Assembly (NCBI RefSeq): GCF_032884065.1
Contig: NC_088873.1
Location: 40,316,403-40,380,402, forward strand
From: Artemia franciscana
Taxonomy: Eukaryota > Arthropoda > Branchiopoda > Anostraca > Artemiidae
Direction of reading: 5' to 3'
DNA: 64,000 bases
Part shown: piece after piece, positions 1 to 11,658 of the stretch
Numbering within the stretch: the first letter of the stretch is position 1
Layout: the number at the start of each line of letters is the position of its first letter
Notes under the pieces: generated by a model
The model's input: the letters and a program-made list of their open reading frames with translations, nothing else
What the model was told of the DNA's origin: nothing
Databases searched by the model: none
Position numbers and translations under genes: made by a program

Positions 1-1092
1 AGATGAAACAACTGATTACTGTATATGAAGCAATTTGATCAAGTGCTTTTAATTTGAAATACCGAAAGACTACAAAAAAGAGGAGGATAGAGGAGGTAGC
101 GTGAAGCTGATCTCGCGCTAGGTTCAACGCAAGTATCCCAATAAAAGGTTGAATAATCGAAAGAACTGTTTGTCATTTTATAAGAATGTCATCTTCATCC
201 ATATTTCAAGTAAATTGTAATTAGTGATTTGCTTTGATGAATATTAGATTATTCTTATTTGGGTTGTAGCCAAGTGTCCGTGGGTTTTGAATTAAAATCG
301 AACGGCTGTGGGCATCAAGCCATGGCTAATTGAAGAAAAAGTCAAGACAGATAAGTCCGATTGAGTGAGAGGCAAATCTGGCATTAACCCGGTTATTAGG
401 ATGTTACCCATCCATGTGTCATTCCTATGGCAGAAAAACTAAGGTAGATAGTCATAGAACTAAGATAATCGTAGAACCTTTAGTTTTCCAAGGGTTTGGT
501 TAATCCAGGATTTTTTCGGTTGAGGGGGGGGTGTACAAAAAAACATCAAAAATGTATTTTTATGCATCTTTATTACGTTTCCATGATTCGGATAGACATA
601 TCGGGGGCGGTCCAAACCCCTTAACCCATCCTCTGAACTGGGGATGGGTTAAGGGGTTCAGGGTAACTGGGTACCCATAGTACCCGTTTAGGGTAACAAG
701 ATTTTATAAAATTGCTACAACATGCTACAGTTCAGGGTAACAGGGTATCATTATCACTGATATGCCTTTCTTCTATTCAAATATTTCTTGTTGAAAGAAT
801 CCCTTACTGTATTAATTTGGATGGCACTTGATTTCAGCATAACATAACGATTTATACTGGCACAGAATCAGGCTGAGCAGCAGCTCTCCCTGGTTATAGG
901 ATGCACTGGACAATCCTTGTTCACAGTCCTGAGTTGTAAGTCATAGAGGCAACGATATGAAGCAACTGTATATTCGGCCGCATTGATGTATTTTAATTGG
1001 CTCGAGCTTACACTTTATTTGTTTACACGAGCTTACACTTTTTTGTTTACTCATTATGTACATTGAAATGTAATTGCTTCTGATTTTTTCAG
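1..1092. other. Presumed last intron of Glg1, no exon recognised
   Basis: AT-rich sequence upstream of the Glg1 terminal exon. I looked for the Cys-rich repeats that make up the Glg1 lumenal region and saw none, so earlier exons lie outside the window. The stretch holds one strong hairpin (615-658) and several copies of a GGGTAAC motif around 660-750. No promoter or RNA gene is supported. Confidence 0.4.
615..658. repeat. Perfect 17-bp-arm hairpin
   Basis: The arm AACCCCTTAACCCATCC at 615-631 is followed by a 10-nt loop and the exact reverse complement at 642-658. It lies in presumed intronic DNA of Glg1. No family identity is recognised. Confidence 0.8.
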
Positions 1093-1257
1093 ATTGCGTA
1101 TCCTGAAACTCTGGAGCAAGTTTATGAACAAGTTGCAAATTCTCCTTCCAAATTGTATTTTCTTGCTATGATTTTAGTTGTTTTCTCAATAGTTTTTGTC
1201 TTCGGTTTATTTTTTGGCCGGGCCACTAAACGGTATAAAGAGCTAAAGAGTCGCTAG
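1093..1257 (+). CDS. Glg1: Golgi apparatus protein 1 (ESL-1/MG-160), terminal coding exon
   Basis: This exon encodes the C-terminus of Glg1, a type I Golgi membrane glycoprotein whose Cys-rich lumenal part binds FGF and selectin ligands in vertebrates. A pyrimidine-rich tract and AG at 1091-1092 precede an open frame of 54 codons ending in TAG at 1255-1257. The product reads SPSKLYFLAM, then a hydrophobic membrane segment of about 20 residues, then a short basic cytosolic tail GRATKRYKELKSR. Vertebrate GLG1, as I remember it, ends with the same pattern: SPSK, membrane helix, GR-TKR-ELK-R. The exon begins in phase 0 if the acceptor is right. Codon use is ordinary and there is no break. The remaining exons must lie upstream of the window. 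The main uncertainty is that the assignment rests on about 54 residues. Confidence 0.83.
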   Translation: MAYPETLEQVYEQVANSPSKLYFLAMILVVFSIVFVFGLFFGRATKRYKELKSR

Positions 1258-1330
1258 GTGTTTTTACAGTTTCATATTTTACGCCTTTATTAAGGATATC
1301 ATCTGTTTTTATGTTACATTGTGTAATGCT

Positions 1331-1336
1331 AATAAA
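1331..1336 (+). promoter_or_regulatory. Polyadenylation signal AATAAA, probably for Glg1
   Basis: The canonical hexamer AATAAA lies 73 bases after the Glg1 stop codon, followed by T-rich sequence. Position and strand fit cleavage of the Glg1 transcript a short way downstream, giving a short 3' UTR. Confidence 0.6.
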
Positions 1337-1889
1337 ATTGCATTTTTTTAAATATCTACTGTCTTGGCTGTTGACTTTATCTTAGTTTTCCTTCGTAAGA
1401 TTAAGGTCCAGTGACTCATTTATGGGTATTGATGCTCCGGGCTTAAGAATTGGGAATCCAAACCATGCTGTTTGATCTCTGGGATCACAGAGCAAAGAAC
1501 ATAGAATAAACATCTCTTAAAAAGAAAAAAAACGACTGATGTCATGTAGTCTCACCCAACAAAATCAGGCAATTAATTATAAACCTTAAATAATAATACT
1601 AATGTTTTTCCATTTAATGTTTGCTTGCTTGACATTGAAGTGACACTTTCCGTTGTAAAGCTCATGACTCGCTTAAGGATATATCGCTCATGACTCGCAT
1701 GGAAAAGGACAATATTTGCGAAAATGGTAAAATATGTATGCATTTGTATGCATTTTTAAACGTTGACGTTCTAAATACTAAGCTAGCCCTAATTATTTTA
1801 TATCCAATAAAAAACCATTTAAAAATAAATGGTTTTTTTATTCTACAAAAAGGAATGGAAAATTCCAAAAATGGAATTTTGGAATGGTT
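1337..1889. other. Glg1-gephyrin intergenic sequence, start
   Basis: No gene recognised. It contains a 12-bp perfect hairpin (AAAAAACCATTT at 1809-1820, reverse complement at 827-838 of the same kilobase, i.e. 1827-1838) followed by overlapping TGGAATTTT/AAAATTCCA inverted motifs up to about 1895. Confidence 0.4.
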
Positions 1890-2460
1890 TTCCATTTCTA
1901 CGAGATTAAACGTAGAATTGGACAAGCTACAGGTGCCTTCAATAGATTGAAGCCTATTAGGAAGAGTAATAAATATTCAATGCGACTGAAGCTTCGACTC
2001 TTCAAAAGCAATGTACTCTCAATTCTCCTTTATGCAAGTGAGTGTTGGAAAATAAACACCCAGCTTGAAAAAATGATCCTTGCATTTGAAAATATGAGCC
2101 TCAGAAGAATGTTGAATACAAGCTGGCAACAAAAAATTACAAATGCAGAAATACGCAGAAAAATTGGTCAACCTCCAGTCATTGATTTGCTGAAAAGAAG
2201 GCGGTGGACATACCTGGGACAGGTTCTTCGTATGGAAGAGAGCCGCCTTCCTCGAATAACCTGTGAATGGAAGCCAGACGGTTGAAGAAAGAGAGGCCGC
2301 CCCAAAAATACATTGAGACGAACATATGACCAAGATCTGAGGACGGCCGGCACCTCACTAATACCTGAATGGGGAAGACGTCATCGCTGCAGTACCAATG
2401 CGAGACGAATGGAGAGGCTTTGTCGACGCCCTATGTGCCACCGATGGCTCTAGAGGAACT
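1890..2460 (+). pseudogene. Non-LTR retrotransposon reverse transcriptase, C-terminal fragment
   Basis: The reading frame from about 1902 shows the region just after the catalytic core of an endonuclease-reverse transcriptase: RRIGQATGAFNRL, LRLFKSNVLSILLYASECW, and RRRWTYLGQVLRM. It ends in an in-frame TGA at 2283-2285, but the frame continues with KRGRPKNTLRRTYDQDL, the Arg/Lys-rich tail typical of these proteins, to about 2455. The fragment ends at short TAAGGTC repeats (2459-2480) that may be the element's 3' tail. The fingers, palm and endonuclease are missing, so it is a 5'-truncated dead copy. Confidence 0.8.
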
Positions 2461-3642
2461 AAGGTCTAAGGTAAGGTCTTAAAAATAAGCTTGTTTTGAC
2501 GCTTTTCTAGTTCTGTTTGACAACACTGTATTGTCAAAGAGTTACAAAGAATTTTCCCATGTTGTCATTTTCCGGACTTTTATTATTTCCTTTTCCCTAT
2601 TCTGCTATATGGATTTTTGTGTATCTAGGATTTTCATTTCCAGGAGGCTACTGATTCAAAGACTAGGATGTCTTGGCATAACGGGACGACTAAAAGTGTG
2701 ACTGAGTAGCTCTAGGTAAACGACTTTTGATGATGAGGGATAATTATTGTGAAAAGCCACAACGACTATTGTGGCTATTTTCTCTTTTTCTCATTTCTAC
2801 TCCTTAGCCTTTTTCAAGCTGCTAAGTACTCCCCGAGCATTTGCAATACGGACAGAAATGTCCCTCTCAGCTCCGCCATATGGTGCTACAGTAAAATCAA
2901 GACTTTTTTAAATTCTACCCCCACTACTTAAGTGAATTCAAATGCACATCAGTGCCAACGCTTTGAAATAAACTGTGACAGTTTTCCGACTAAAATTGTA
3001 CCGCAAGAGATCAAATTGTACCATATGAACAGCAGCTTAAAAATTCGCCGCAACAGAAAGAACATTTTCGATAAACTAAAATATGAATAGAAATCTGAAA
3101 TTTCCAAATGTAGCACAATATATTAAGACCTCTAAATTCTACCGAAAACGTCGGCAACGCTGCTGCGCATCCTTCAAGCATAACCAAGCTCAGCGCGCTT
3201 ACTGATCTCAACGAAAAATAATAATCAGGTCAGCTTCCTTTAGACCAAATGATGGAGATTTATTTAAATAAAAAAAAGCAGTTTCAATGAGAATCCCCCT
3301 CCAAAGGAGGTATTTTTTCAAAATTTATGGAGTTACATTTCTCCCCCACCCCTGAATTTTAACAAAATGGCTCAATTTTTTCATTTTTCTAGAAAGGTTT
3401 TATGCTTTAGATTTATTTCAGTTTTTTATTATGACCGACTAAGTTACAATAAAAACGCAGTATGTAATTTCAACAGTTTAAGACATTATAGCTATTTTTT
3501 AGCCGTTCTAATAAAAACGTTAGCCAACGGTTTTACGAGCAACTTTATCCAAACTGTTTTTATTCTTCCAGCTCCCGTTCAATTCAGGTCTTTTTGAAAA
3601 TTAAGGTAAAGTTTGAAGAATACGGTATTGTACTTTATAGTC
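2461..3642. other. No gene recognised
   Basis: AT-rich DNA with short open frames that have no recognisable domains and no splice-consistent exon structure. I searched for the missing short first exon of gephyrin (a motif of the form I/V-G-V/L-L-T followed by a donor with one base of the next codon) and did not find it. Confidence 0.4.
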
Positions 3643-3908
3643 TCTACCGGCGGTGCTGATCTCCGTTTTCATTGCCCTTCAGCCAGGAAGTTGGGGGCCA
3701 GCCATCCTGCGCTTTCGCATACCCTTCTTGTTTGCATTCTGCAGATCTCTCCAATCATTCATTTAGAGTTGGGTCAGCTCTGGCTCAGCTTAAAGAGTCA
3801 CACGACTGATTGCCGTTCTAAACCAAAAAGGTAACGACACCAGGACTCAAACCCTGTCCTCATAGATAAAGAATTTCAATTCTAGCTTGCCAAACACTCA
3901 GCTAGGAC
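3643..3908 (-). mobile_element. tRNA-related SINE, copy 1
   Basis: Read on the minus strand, the element starts with a tRNA-like head: GTCCTAGCTGAGTGTTTGGC resembles an A box, and GGTTTGAGTCC, about 60 bases on, resembles a B box. The unrelated body contains AGCTGAGCCAGAGCTGAC and CTTCCTGGCTGAAGGGC. The same head and body recur on the plus strand at 33752-34035 with about 70-75% visible identity, which defines a dispersed family. Long A-to-B box spacing suggests a type II tRNA (Leu/Ser) ancestor. It cannot code for protein; movement would depend on LINE enzymes. Confidence 0.72.
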
Positions 3909-4604
3909 GACAATTTTTAGCTAACAAATGAAATTAACAGTTGGTTGGTGTAACTTACACCTAATTTAATCTAGTCTAAGCATATTTTTACTTTAAATAA
4001 CGTAATCCTGCACATTAAGCAGAAGATTTTTTGTGAAAAAATTTGTGGAATAGTCGTGATACGCTGTCAAATATAGATTTACTGTTTTAAGAATTCATAA
4101 CATTTAAATGAGTTTCAATCCTACCTCACGTTCTGTCTTTATTTTAGGCTTGGGAATAGGAGTTATACACTGTTTTGAAGTGTGAATAGCAAATCATAGC
4201 TATTTTAATAATATAATGTAATATAAACTGGTGAATATGATATTCATTGTCTTGTAGTTTTGTTATAAAACTAGAATATCTAGAATAGGTGCATCTCTTC
4301 CCCCCCTACTACTTCCAATTGACACCCCTGGCAGTGTCGGTGCCAGTCGTTGTTTCTAAGCCCTACTAAACTCATGCAAAATATCTTTTTCATCAGCATT
4401 ACGCTACTCATTAGGGTGTATTAGGGTCGTTAGGGTCTATTTAGTGTCAATAAAACAACAAATGTCGACTCCTAATCAGCTCTTCTGTTAGCGATAAGGT
4501 CTTGGGTGGTCACCCACTACAAGTGGGTGATCACCACACCTTCTCCTAATTTATTCATTAGTCCTAATATGTAGTACAGACACTTTTAATTAAATGGGTT
4601 TAGT
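3909..4604. other. No gene recognised; one hairpin
   Basis: AT-rich DNA. The only structure I see is an inverted repeat with 14-bp arms and one mismatch at about 4506-4536 (GGTGGTCACCCACT, loop ACA, AGTGGGTGATCACC). Confidence 0.4.
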
Positions 4605-5166
4605 ACTCTATGCAGATGAGGTATGGCTTCGGATTTCGTCTGTGGATTCTCTTGTTGGGGTCATCTTAGATACTAATTATTTGAACTGCTGGACTTCCTC
4701 GACTTGGGTTCCATTCAAGGTGATCGGTGTGTGGTCCAAACTGGTACGTATAGTCTTAGTTTTTTCAAGGTGGATATGGAGGCCGGTTGATAGAGCCCTC
4801 TTGGAGGCGTCATTGAGCATTGACTCTGCCTCAGCGACAGCTGGGGCCAGAATGCCAACATTGTCAGCACAATCTACGTCGTTTACTGACAAAGAAGAAC
4901 TTACTGCCACACCCTGATACTCATCGTTAACTTTTAGAATCCAGTCGATAATATAATGCAACAAGACTGGCGAAAGGACACAATCTTGGCGGACACCTTC
5001 TTCGATCAGAAACAGGTCCGAAGGTTCATCCGTTGTGACTGTGGCCTTTGTTCCGGTACAGTACGCTTTCAGTAGCCTGATTATTTTGTCAGGTACGCTA
5101 TCTTCCAGCAAAGCTTCCAAAATAGCGTCGCGGTGTACCGAGTCAAAGGCCGTGATAAAATCTATT
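4605..5166 (-). pseudogene. Non-LTR retrotransposon reverse transcriptase, palm fragment
   Basis: The minus strand encodes the RT palm. The block A motif IDFITAFDSVHRD is at about 5166-5128. The block B region VRQDCVLSPVLLHYIIDWIL normally reads G-RQGC-LSP, so the conserved Gly is lost. The block C position reads VDCADNVGILA in place of the catalytic F/Y-A-D-D-I, so the second Asp is Asn. After VEEVQQF an in-frame TAA interrupts the conserved FKYLG-type motif, and the frame goes on to SKMTPTRESTDEI. The catalytic loss and stop mark it as dead. It is a different lineage from the CR1-like pieces at 8.3 and 13.5 kb. Confidence 0.85.
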
Positions 5167-5472
5167 CATATCTGAATTATTTCTTGCTGATATTTGAAGC
5201 GGTGTTCGAGAACCAGCCAGAGACCAAAACGATTTAAACTGGCTGCGCAAGAAAACTGGTTCGACAACAAGCCAGAGACTCTGAGTCACAGCAGCCCATG
5301 TCCGGCCTAAAACCTGCTTGTTTACATCTTTTTCCTGAACTTCTCACATCTCTTAATCTATTCGACACAACAATTGCGAATTGTTTTTAAGCATTGGGAA
5401 CGAAAGGTATTTTCTCGATAGTTGTTACATTTTGGACAGTCACCCTTTATGAATAAATAAAAAAAAATCAAA

Positions 5473-6845
5473 TGAAAGTAAGGATCGACATTAAAACTTC
5501 AAAAACGAACAGAAATTATTCCATATATGAAAAGGGCTGACCCCTCCTCAGCGCCCCGCTCTTTATGCTAAAGTTTTTACTTTTTAAAAAAGTAGAGTTG
5601 TGAGAAAGAGTCAAACTATAGCGTAAGAGCTGGGCGTTAAAGAGGGGACAGCCCCTTTCACATAGGAAATAATATCTGTTCGTTTTAATTTTTAATGTCG
5701 CTCCTAACTTTCAGTTGGAAAAACATTTTTTTAATTTAATTTCTGAACGTTTTTGAATTAATAAATGTTTTCGATTTTGGCTTACCGCGCATGAATAATT
5801 AAAACGAAACTTGCATATTTATTATTTTTTTTTTGCTAATGGCTAAGAATGACCCCTGAATCACAAATGCCGTAGAATAAATTGTTGAAATTACTAAAAA
5901 TGCTTTACCGTAAAGAGTCAGGTATTGTGGAGGAAACAATCCCCCTTTTATACGTAATAATTTCTGTTTGTTTTAGGTTTGAATGCTGCTCCTTACTTCT
6001 AGCTGAAAAACTTTTTTTCTCAGTGTTTTTTTTTTAAATAATGCTAGAAAATCCTGCGGCTCCTTCATGAAAATTCTCTTCACTCATGCTAAATTCCTCC
6101 ATGGAAAGTTACTCCCACTTAACCCTCTCCACACCGACCTCCCTCTCCCAACACAAGAAATTCCCCCTGAAAAAGTATGTACACTTCCCAATATGTAAAC
6201 AATGGTCAAAGTTTGTAACTTGCAGCCCCTCCCCCAGAGACTTTGTGAGATTAAGTTTTCCCTAGGTTTTCGACTATGTTGAACAAAATGGCTATCTCAA
6301 AATTTTGATTCGGTGACTTCGGGAAAAATGAGCGTGGGAGGGTGCCTAAGTGCCCTCCAATTTTTGGTCACTTAAAAAAGGTACTAGAACTTTTAATTTC
6401 TGTTAGAATGAGCCATCTTGCGACTTTCTAGGACCACTGGGTCGATACGATCGCCGACTGGGGAAAAACAAAAAACAAATAAACACGCATCTATGATCTG
6501 TCTTCTGGCAAAAAATACAAAATTCCACAATTAATACGAAGCCTTCACATTTTTGTAGATATGATCTTGAAACTACTACAGTAGAGTTCTCTGATACGCT
6601 GAATCTAATGATATGATTTTCGTTAGGATTATAAGACTTTTATGGGGTGTTTCCCCATGTTTTCTAAAATAAAGCAAATTCTCTCAGGCTCGGAACGTTT
6701 GGTGGTTAAGACTAAAACTTGAAATCAGAATTAAAATGCGATTCTTTTGATGTAACTATTGGCATCAAAATTCTGTTTTTTATAGTTTCGGTTGCTATTG
6801 AGCCGGGTCGCTCCTTACTACAGTTATTTACCACCATCTGTTTGA
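5473..6845 (-). repeat. Repeat family A, near full length, reverse orientation
   Basis: Non-coding interspersed element. From low to high coordinates it holds a type II palindrome (5473-5713), a half type I palindrome (about 5880-6005), and the body with the marks GGCTATCTCAAAATTTTGAT, CCACTGGGTCGATACGATC and AGCCGGGTCGCTCCTTACTA, ending near 6845. The same order is seen at 26870-28560, and the reverse order at 43676-45369. No open frame of note. See the palindrome finding. Confidence 0.75.
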
Positions 6846-7320
6846 TTGGGATAATAATGGACATTTCCAATCGTTAGGAATGTCCTCTTTCTCCCAGACA
6901 TCTGCAACTAAGTTAAGCAGGTCATCAACCATCAAGTCAGGGTGTGATTTTAGGAGCTCAGCCTAAATTTTGTCTATTCTCGGGCTTTGTGGTTTGTCAG
7001 TCGTTTTATTGTTTGTGTAATCTTTTCCCTGCTGGGCGAGTCAGTGCAAACTCCCTTATAGGCCTCGTCACCTGGTGGGTTCCCACTGGGTCCAAGTTAT
7101 TCATTCCAAAGGTTTGGATGGTTGGTCTTCAAGAACTTTTGGAAATGAGTTTGCCATCTTTTGATACAGTCTTCACTTCTCACAAAAAGCCTTCAGTCAG
7201 TTGCCTCCAGAGAGGGAAATATAATTTGCTTATTTTTGCCGCTACACTCCCCATGTAACTTGTACAGCTTCCATGTATCCTTACGTGTTTTCCGTACCGG
7301 TAGCAATATTCATCCGGTAA
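6846..7320 (-). pseudogene. Non-LTR retrotransposon RT, N-terminal (fingers) fragment
   Basis: On the minus strand, across several frameshifts, one reads DCIKRWQTHFQKFL, SREKITQTIKRLTNHKA, then AELLKSHPDLMVDDLLNL and VWEKEDIPNDWK. This is the usual order before the RT core: the W-E-HF motif, the I-x-LKNHKAPG-D motif and the region before the P-x-W motif. The catalytic core is not present. It abuts family A directly. Confidence 0.7.
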
Positions 7321-8339
7321 TTCTATTTGTCAGTCCTGACAGACCTGTAGCATAGCCACTACATAGCCTTATATTAACTTTTGTCTTCAGGAGAAAGTTG
7401 TCCGACCCATATCTGGACCCTGCATCGGCTTTTCTGAATACTCTTGAGTCTTCCACCTTCGAGTGCCATCAGTATGATATAAACGAAAGTCAAAAGCTGT
7501 GCTTTAATATCAAGGAGAAGGGGCATTAAGAAACAAAAACCTGTTCTTTATAATTTTGTGAAAGTGGCATTTAAAAAATAATAGTATTAAAGCATTTTCG
7601 CAAATTGTTCACACTAAAAAAATGCACTACGCCTTTTCATCAAGTTCATCCCAGTACTGCCAACCAAACTAAAAAGGTTAACCAACACAAAATATAATGA
7701 TTTTTTCTATAAAAATAACAATACTATTTCTCAGGAAAACTCAGAACTAGTAAAATTTTGCATTCTAGCTTGAAACACAATGGCATTTTGGCTCAAAGCT
7801 AAAATATTTATTCCAAATCTCGTAAGCAGCGCTGCTGCGCTAAAAGCAAACATTTAAAAACCTAACATATGTAACAAGTCATTTACTATTGATAAAATGG
7901 CTGGTGCTATTGTCATAGGTAAACTATGATACTTTAATAGGCAGCATCCTTATGCATGACTTTGAAAATCCTCTAATTACTTTGAAATAATTAGACAAAT
8001 TACGTTCTAGTTTTGAAAACTGATGGTGGTTATCATCCCTACTCATGCTTGCCTATGTTTTGCTAGTTTAGAGTATGAGTCAGTCATTTATTGTAACTTC
8101 TATTCATTTGAGTTTCATTTATTCATTGATAGTAATTTGTTGTAGTTTCACACTTAGAGGATTATTTGACTTTATTTTGCACATTCTTGGCTTAATGGAG
8201 GTCTTTCTTTTTTTGCAGAAAAAGCTCTTAGAAATCAATTTCTGTTTGTTTTTTATTGACATAGTATTTTAGAGAAAAAATAGAATTTTATATCTTTTCT
8301 ATTTGTTCTATAAGAATCCACTGCATGAGTTTCTATTTG
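7321..8339. other. Mostly unrecognised; one shared dispersed segment
   Basis: No gene recognised. About 8075-8275 resembles, in inverse orientation, the segment at about 51175-51410 (shared order: GAGTTTCATTTATT, GTAGTTT, a TTTTGCACATTC/TTTTGTTCAATT-like block, CTTTGAAAAA-like block, AATTTCTGTTTGTTTT). This looks like a diverged non-coding part of a dispersed element. Confidence 0.4.
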
Positions 8340-9430
8340 TATAATTTGTATAATGCAGCAAGTGAAAGTGACCACTGGACCAAACAGTCATGCACTCTGA
8401 TGAAGTCAAAGTCACCAGCGGGGTCCCCCAGGGCAGTGTCCTGGGCCCTGCCCTGTTCAATATAGGCTATACATAAATGAGCTAGCCCTTATCACCAGTA
8501 ACAAAACCACTCTCTATGCAGATGATTCAAAACTCATAGGTCCTGCCAATACCCCTTCTGCCCACCAATCCCTTCAGACTGATCTCAACCACATGTGCTC
8601 CTGGGTCAAAAGATGGTTGCCAGAATCCAAGGCTGAAAAATGCAAGGTCATACATTTTGGACACAATAACCCCCAGCAGCAATACCTAATGACCCAAAAA
8701 CCTGGGAGTCACCATATACTGGAGCATGTTCAGGAGGAGTGAGACCTTGGAGTTATTGTAGACTCCCAGTTGAAATTCAGCTCCTACTCACAGAAGATCT
8801 CAGCCAATGCTAGCAGAGCCCTAGGCATCATTAAACACAGCATTACCGCAGAAGTAGACATGTAATCACCAACCTCTACAAAGGACTGGTAAGACCATGT
8901 TTGGAGGTGGGGACCATCCTGGCCACCCCTTGATTCAAAAAGGACAAGGTAGTGCTTGAGCAAATCCAACAAAGGGCCACTAAGCTGATTGCCAGTATGG
9001 AAAACAAGCCCTACAGTGAATGGCTGAGGGAACCCAACCCCCCCCCCTCTTTAGTCTACAGGCGGAAATGTGGGGATATGATCCAGGCACACAAACTCCT
9101 CTCTACCAATCAAGAAAATGAGCTCCTGGAGATTGACACCTCTCACATAACACAAGGATACCCAAAACAAATCCCCAAACTTCATGCAAGGACTAGAGCA
9201 AGATGCAGCTTCTTCTTGAACCAGATTGTGAACCTCTAGAACAACCTCAAGGAGAACATTGTTCTACTGAATCAACAGATGTATGCAAACACTGTCTGGA
9301 TGCTGAGCAGAGTGATAAACCATGGAGATTTGACTGAGATGCACCAGAATCTAATCAGCCATGTATGCAACTGTCATCACAAGGAGTGATTCAGCAGGAT
9401 CAAAAGTCCTTATTTCACTCCAAGCTGTGA
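8340..9430 (+). pseudogene. CR1-like non-LTR retrotransposon, RT 3' half
   Basis: From 8400 the plus strand reads TSGVPQGSVLGPALFNI, the RT block B signature. A degenerate block C region follows, with CTATGCAGATGATTC encoding L-Y-A-D-D-S in a shifted frame. Later blocks are GVTIYW, then LVRPCLEVG and VLEQIQQRATKLIASM, and a long open stretch (8952-9239) with PYSEWLRE, YRRKCGDMIQAHKLL and ARTRARCSFFLNQIVNLW. The order and motifs match CR1/L2-type RT C-termini. Several frameshifts and stops break it, and the N-terminal half is absent. Confidence 0.85.
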
Positions 9431-9550
9431 TTGAAGGTATGCTGGAGAAACTTTTTTAATAAGTTTTAATCCTGACACAAACACTATTTTTCAATTTAAT
9501 TTTATAGCTCCCAAAGGCAACCTGAAAAATAAAACTTAATATTATTCCCA

Positions 9551-10020
9551 AAAGATTCAAGGTAAATTTTTTGCAGTTCATATTATTGACTTACAAATAA
9601 AGTAAACAGACCACATATAATGCCTTTTTTTGTTCTTTACAAATATAATAACCAAAAATGCATACTATAATTGAAAATTTGGCATCAAGGAAGAAGGAAA
9701 TGGCATAAACGTTAAGTCAAATTTATATATCCTAAACTTAATGGCATAAACTTAATCATAGAAAATCAGTGCTTTTGGATCACAGCATATGACATTAAAA
9801 AAACATAGATTTATAATGAAACATTAAGTTTGAGACCAGTGTTTTAAGCCTTTTTATATCCCATATTTTAGTCATTTTCAAGAGCTGAGAAACTTCTTAA
9901 AATTGAATTTGCAATAGAAGCAATTATTATATTAATAAAGAACATAAAAAAGGCATTGAGTGGTATGTTCATTTTATTGGTAAGTCAATAATATGAACTA
10001 CAAAAATTTACCAGATTCTA
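9551..10020. repeat. Degenerate fold-back element
   Basis: The left arm (about 9551-9660) and right arm (about 9905-10015) are inverted copies: left TTCATATTATTGACTTAC against right GTAAGTCAATAATATGAA, and left GCCTTTTTTTGTTCTTTA against right TAAAGAACATAAAAAAGGC with small gaps. Between them is about 250 bp of AT-rich sequence. The right arm and its neighbouring sequence recur at about 11165-11395. Confidence 0.65.
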
Positions 10021-11164
10021 CATATGCTCTTTGACAAACTGGCTATACTTACATCATTTTTTATCATTACAGTTGTAACATTACAAAGAGCAGAAGTAGT
10101 TATAGCAGTATCCCCAAAAGATTCAACTTAATACCTCCTAGTCATTCTTGATATATTGCTGAAATTTCTTAATTGGCAACCATAAACACAATGCCTTTTG
10201 ATTTATTTTAAAGCAACATTTTGCTTTTAAGCATAATGGACCAATTGCATAATTTTAGAGGGTTGACATGCCAAATATCTCAAAAGACATAGTTGCTGGA
10301 TCATTTTACTATACTAAGCAAAACAGCTGTCTAAAAATTTTGAACCTTTCAGAAAATATGTGGGTTTGAGAGAAGGTCTGCTTGCCCTTCAATCTCTTTT
10401 TATTTTCAAAAAGAGTGCCAGAACTGTTAATTATGAATCAAATTAGTTCCTTTTAATGTTTCAAAGATATTTCTAGCTATTATAGAGTAGTGTAGCCTAT
10501 GACATTGCTTATATGCTCCTTTGAAAACCACCAAACATACAATTTTTTTTGTTCAGTTGAAACTCCTAAACATTCCCTATAAGTTTCATCTTAGCACCCT
10601 CAGCATCATTAGTCATAGTAACTATAGTGGTAGTATTAAAAATATGCATATAGTGCCTTCTGGCTAGTTCAAAGTCCCACTCACCCTACCTTTAAAGATC
10701 TAAATTCATAATATAAGTTGCTCCTCAGATATTGCTTTGCTACCATTTTGGAAGTCAACATGCTCATAGTTTGTTTGATTTAGTTCAACATCTGTTTATA
10801 TATTCCTTAAAAGCTCCACTTTAATACCCTTAGCTGGCACTGAAACTTTTGTTTTAGCAAATGGTTTAAAAATATTGTCTCATACTTACTATTTCATTAC
10901 CCAGTCCATTTTGTGAAAGTTGTATAATTCAGAAATATTGATTTGTCAAGATTAAGTTGAATAAAAAAAATGCAAAACAATTTCAACATGTTTTCTTCTT
11001 ATTCTGTTTGGTGCTTAAAAACTGCTGTTTGACTTGTATGTTGAAAAATAGCAAAGCCGATAAAAAAAATGGCAGATGGGAAAAAGCAGAAATTAAATTT
11101 GAATCTTTTATATATAACTTGCTTGTGGTAAATCAATACTTGTGGACTATGTAACTTAAATAAA
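10021..11164. other. AT-rich stretch without recognised gene
   Basis: Low-complexity AT-rich DNA in the Glg1-gephyrin interval. No coding motif, RNA gene or clear repeat boundary was seen. Confidence 0.4.
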
Positions 11165-11395
11165 ATGGATATTATGATGAAATAGTAAGTTTGAAGCAAA
11201 TGTTTTAACCCTTCTTATACCAAAAAATCTTAGAAAGAAATTATCATTTTCAAGGGTTCAAGAAAACTTAAAACTGAATTTGCAAGAAAAAAACTATTAT
11301 ATTCAGAAAGAGCATAAAAATGGCATCAAGCAGCATGTTTACTTTGTTAGTAGGTCAATTGTATGAACTGTGCAATATTTACCATTAAAGAAATT
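11165..11395. repeat. Partial second copy of the 9.6-10.0 kb fold-back element
   Basis: The order AGTTTGAAGCAAATGTTTTA, CATTTTCAAGGGTTCAAGAA, AAACTATTATATTCAGAAAG, GCATGTTTACTTTGTTAGTA and CAATTGTATGAACTGTGCAA parallels 9825-10012. Only this arm is present. Confidence 0.55.
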
Positions 11396-11658
11396 AATCA
11401 GAGCCTGAAACAAGGACAGATCTAGAAAAAGTTCTTGGGGGGGGGGGGCACTGGACCAATGATGCCAATGTGATTCAAGAGTAATGATAGGTGGGTGTGT
11501 TGATATTGCTTTTGTCAGACCAGTTCTTTTGTGTAAATCTGGTTAGTGCTGATGTAAAAAGACAAAAAAACCTCTTTGAAAGCCAATACTATTTTCCTGT
11601 AGCAGTAAAATGCATATTAACAACAGACCCAAGCCAATTCTTTGATGAATAAATTACT

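Noticed and set aside
870-945. Possible additional Glg1 exon ending at a GTAAGT (AGTTGTAAGTC)
   Set aside because: The translated text shows no Cys-rich Glg1 repeat pattern, and no reading frame joins sensibly to the 1093 exon.
7040-7080. Possible gephyrin first exon (codons for I-G-L-V-T followed by GTGGGT)
   Set aside because: Phase does not fit the 16453 exon (it would supply two bases where one is needed), and the minus strand here encodes an RT fragment.
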